14,181 nt of DNA from JAQGMJ01 sp036271855 (GTDB lineage: Bacteria > Pseudomonadota > Gammaproteobacteria > Burkholderiales > JAEUOS01): assembly GCA_036271855.1 (NCBI GenBank), contig DATAZV010000270.1, forward strand, positions 1 to 14,181, given 5' to 3'. Positions within the stretch are counted from its first letter, which is position 1; each line of letters starts with the position of its first letter. Position numbers and translations under genes: made by a program. Shown here piece after piece: positions 14,020 to 14,181 of this stretch. Under the pieces are notes generated by a model, which was not told the DNA's origin, ran no database searches, and saw nothing but the letters and a program-made list of their open reading frames with translations.

Positions 14020-14181
14020 ATGGAACATACCCAGCTAGTTACAGCGGGTGAACTCGAAAGTTATGCCAATCAGCGAGACAGTGAAGCGGTTATCCCGGAG
14101 CTAATCTGGCTGTTGGTCAATCAGTCCGTACATGATCTTGAGTTGTGCCGCATCCCTTATGGGGATTCAGTCAATCAACCT
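14020..14181 (+). CDS. N-terminus of unidentified low-GC gene, possibly defence-associated
   Basis: The ATG at 14020 is preceded by GAGGTGA (14010-14016), a long match to the anti-Shine-Dalgarno sequence, with an in-frame TGA two codons upstream fixing the start region. The frame stays open for 54 codons to the window end: MEHTQLVTAGELESYANQRD, then SEAVIPELIWLLVNQSVHD, LELCRIPYGDSVNQP. Its GC content is about 49% by my count, and its codons (CTA, GTT, ACA, AGT, TTG) are unlike the GC-ending codons of its neighbours, which points to recent transfer. From memory the pattern PEL..L......L..CRIPYGD.V.QP resembles the N-terminus of large proteins found in phage-defence islands, where it continues PGWDG. 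This is an unverified recollection, and no catalytic motif is visible in the part present. Confidence 0.65.
   Translation, partial: MEHTQLVTAGELESYANQRDSEAVIPELIWLLVNQSVHDLELCRIPYGDSVNQP

Overview
The window is high-GC DNA with strong GC bias at third codon positions. Together with the protein content (DUF2242-type lipoprotein, NodT-family outer-membrane factor, MdtA/MdtC-like efflux proteins, methyl-accepting chemotaxis protein), this suggests a betaproteobacterium, most likely of the Oxalobacteraceae (Massilia/Duganella/Janthinobacterium type). That placement is an inference from composition and recalled protein similarity, not from a search.

Layout. At 1-657 (minus) is the N-terminal part of a DUF2242-like envelope lipoprotein that runs off the left edge. 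Positions 658-1329 are a non-coding gap rich in inverted repeats. A complete methyl-accepting chemotaxis protein (1330-2994, plus) follows and ends in a strong intrinsic terminator. A second gap (about 3057-3382) leads into a compact, translationally coupled efflux operon on the plus strand: outer-membrane factor (3383-4882), periplasmic adaptor (4879-6135) and RND pump (6140-9283). These three proteins could form a complete tripartite exporter. After a 200-bp gap with a GC-rich hairpin and a consensus -10 box comes an orphan membrane sensor histidine kinase (9485-11197, plus).

From 11.3 to 13.8 kb the genes are on the minus strand. There are two paralogous small secreted proteins (11326-11664 and 12162-12464), built almost entirely of 11-residue Ala/Lys/Asp repeats. 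Each has its own terminator. Each is preceded by a similar ribosome-binding site and, 61-72 bp upstream of the ATG, by a 68-bp block whose sequence order is shared between the two copies. Then comes an NHL-repeat beta-propeller lipoprotein (12719-13795).

At the right end the character changes. A 32-bp composite palindrome (13870-13901) lies upstream of the NHL gene. From 14020 a new plus-strand gene begins with about 49% GC and unlike codon use, and it runs off the window. This looks like the edge of a horizontally acquired, perhaps defence-related, segment.

The most unusual content is the pair of secreted 11-mer-repeat proteins with their shared upstream block, and the palindrome plus low-GC gene at the right edge. 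The chemotaxis and efflux genes look ordinary. No rRNA, tRNA, CRISPR array, transposase or integrase was seen.
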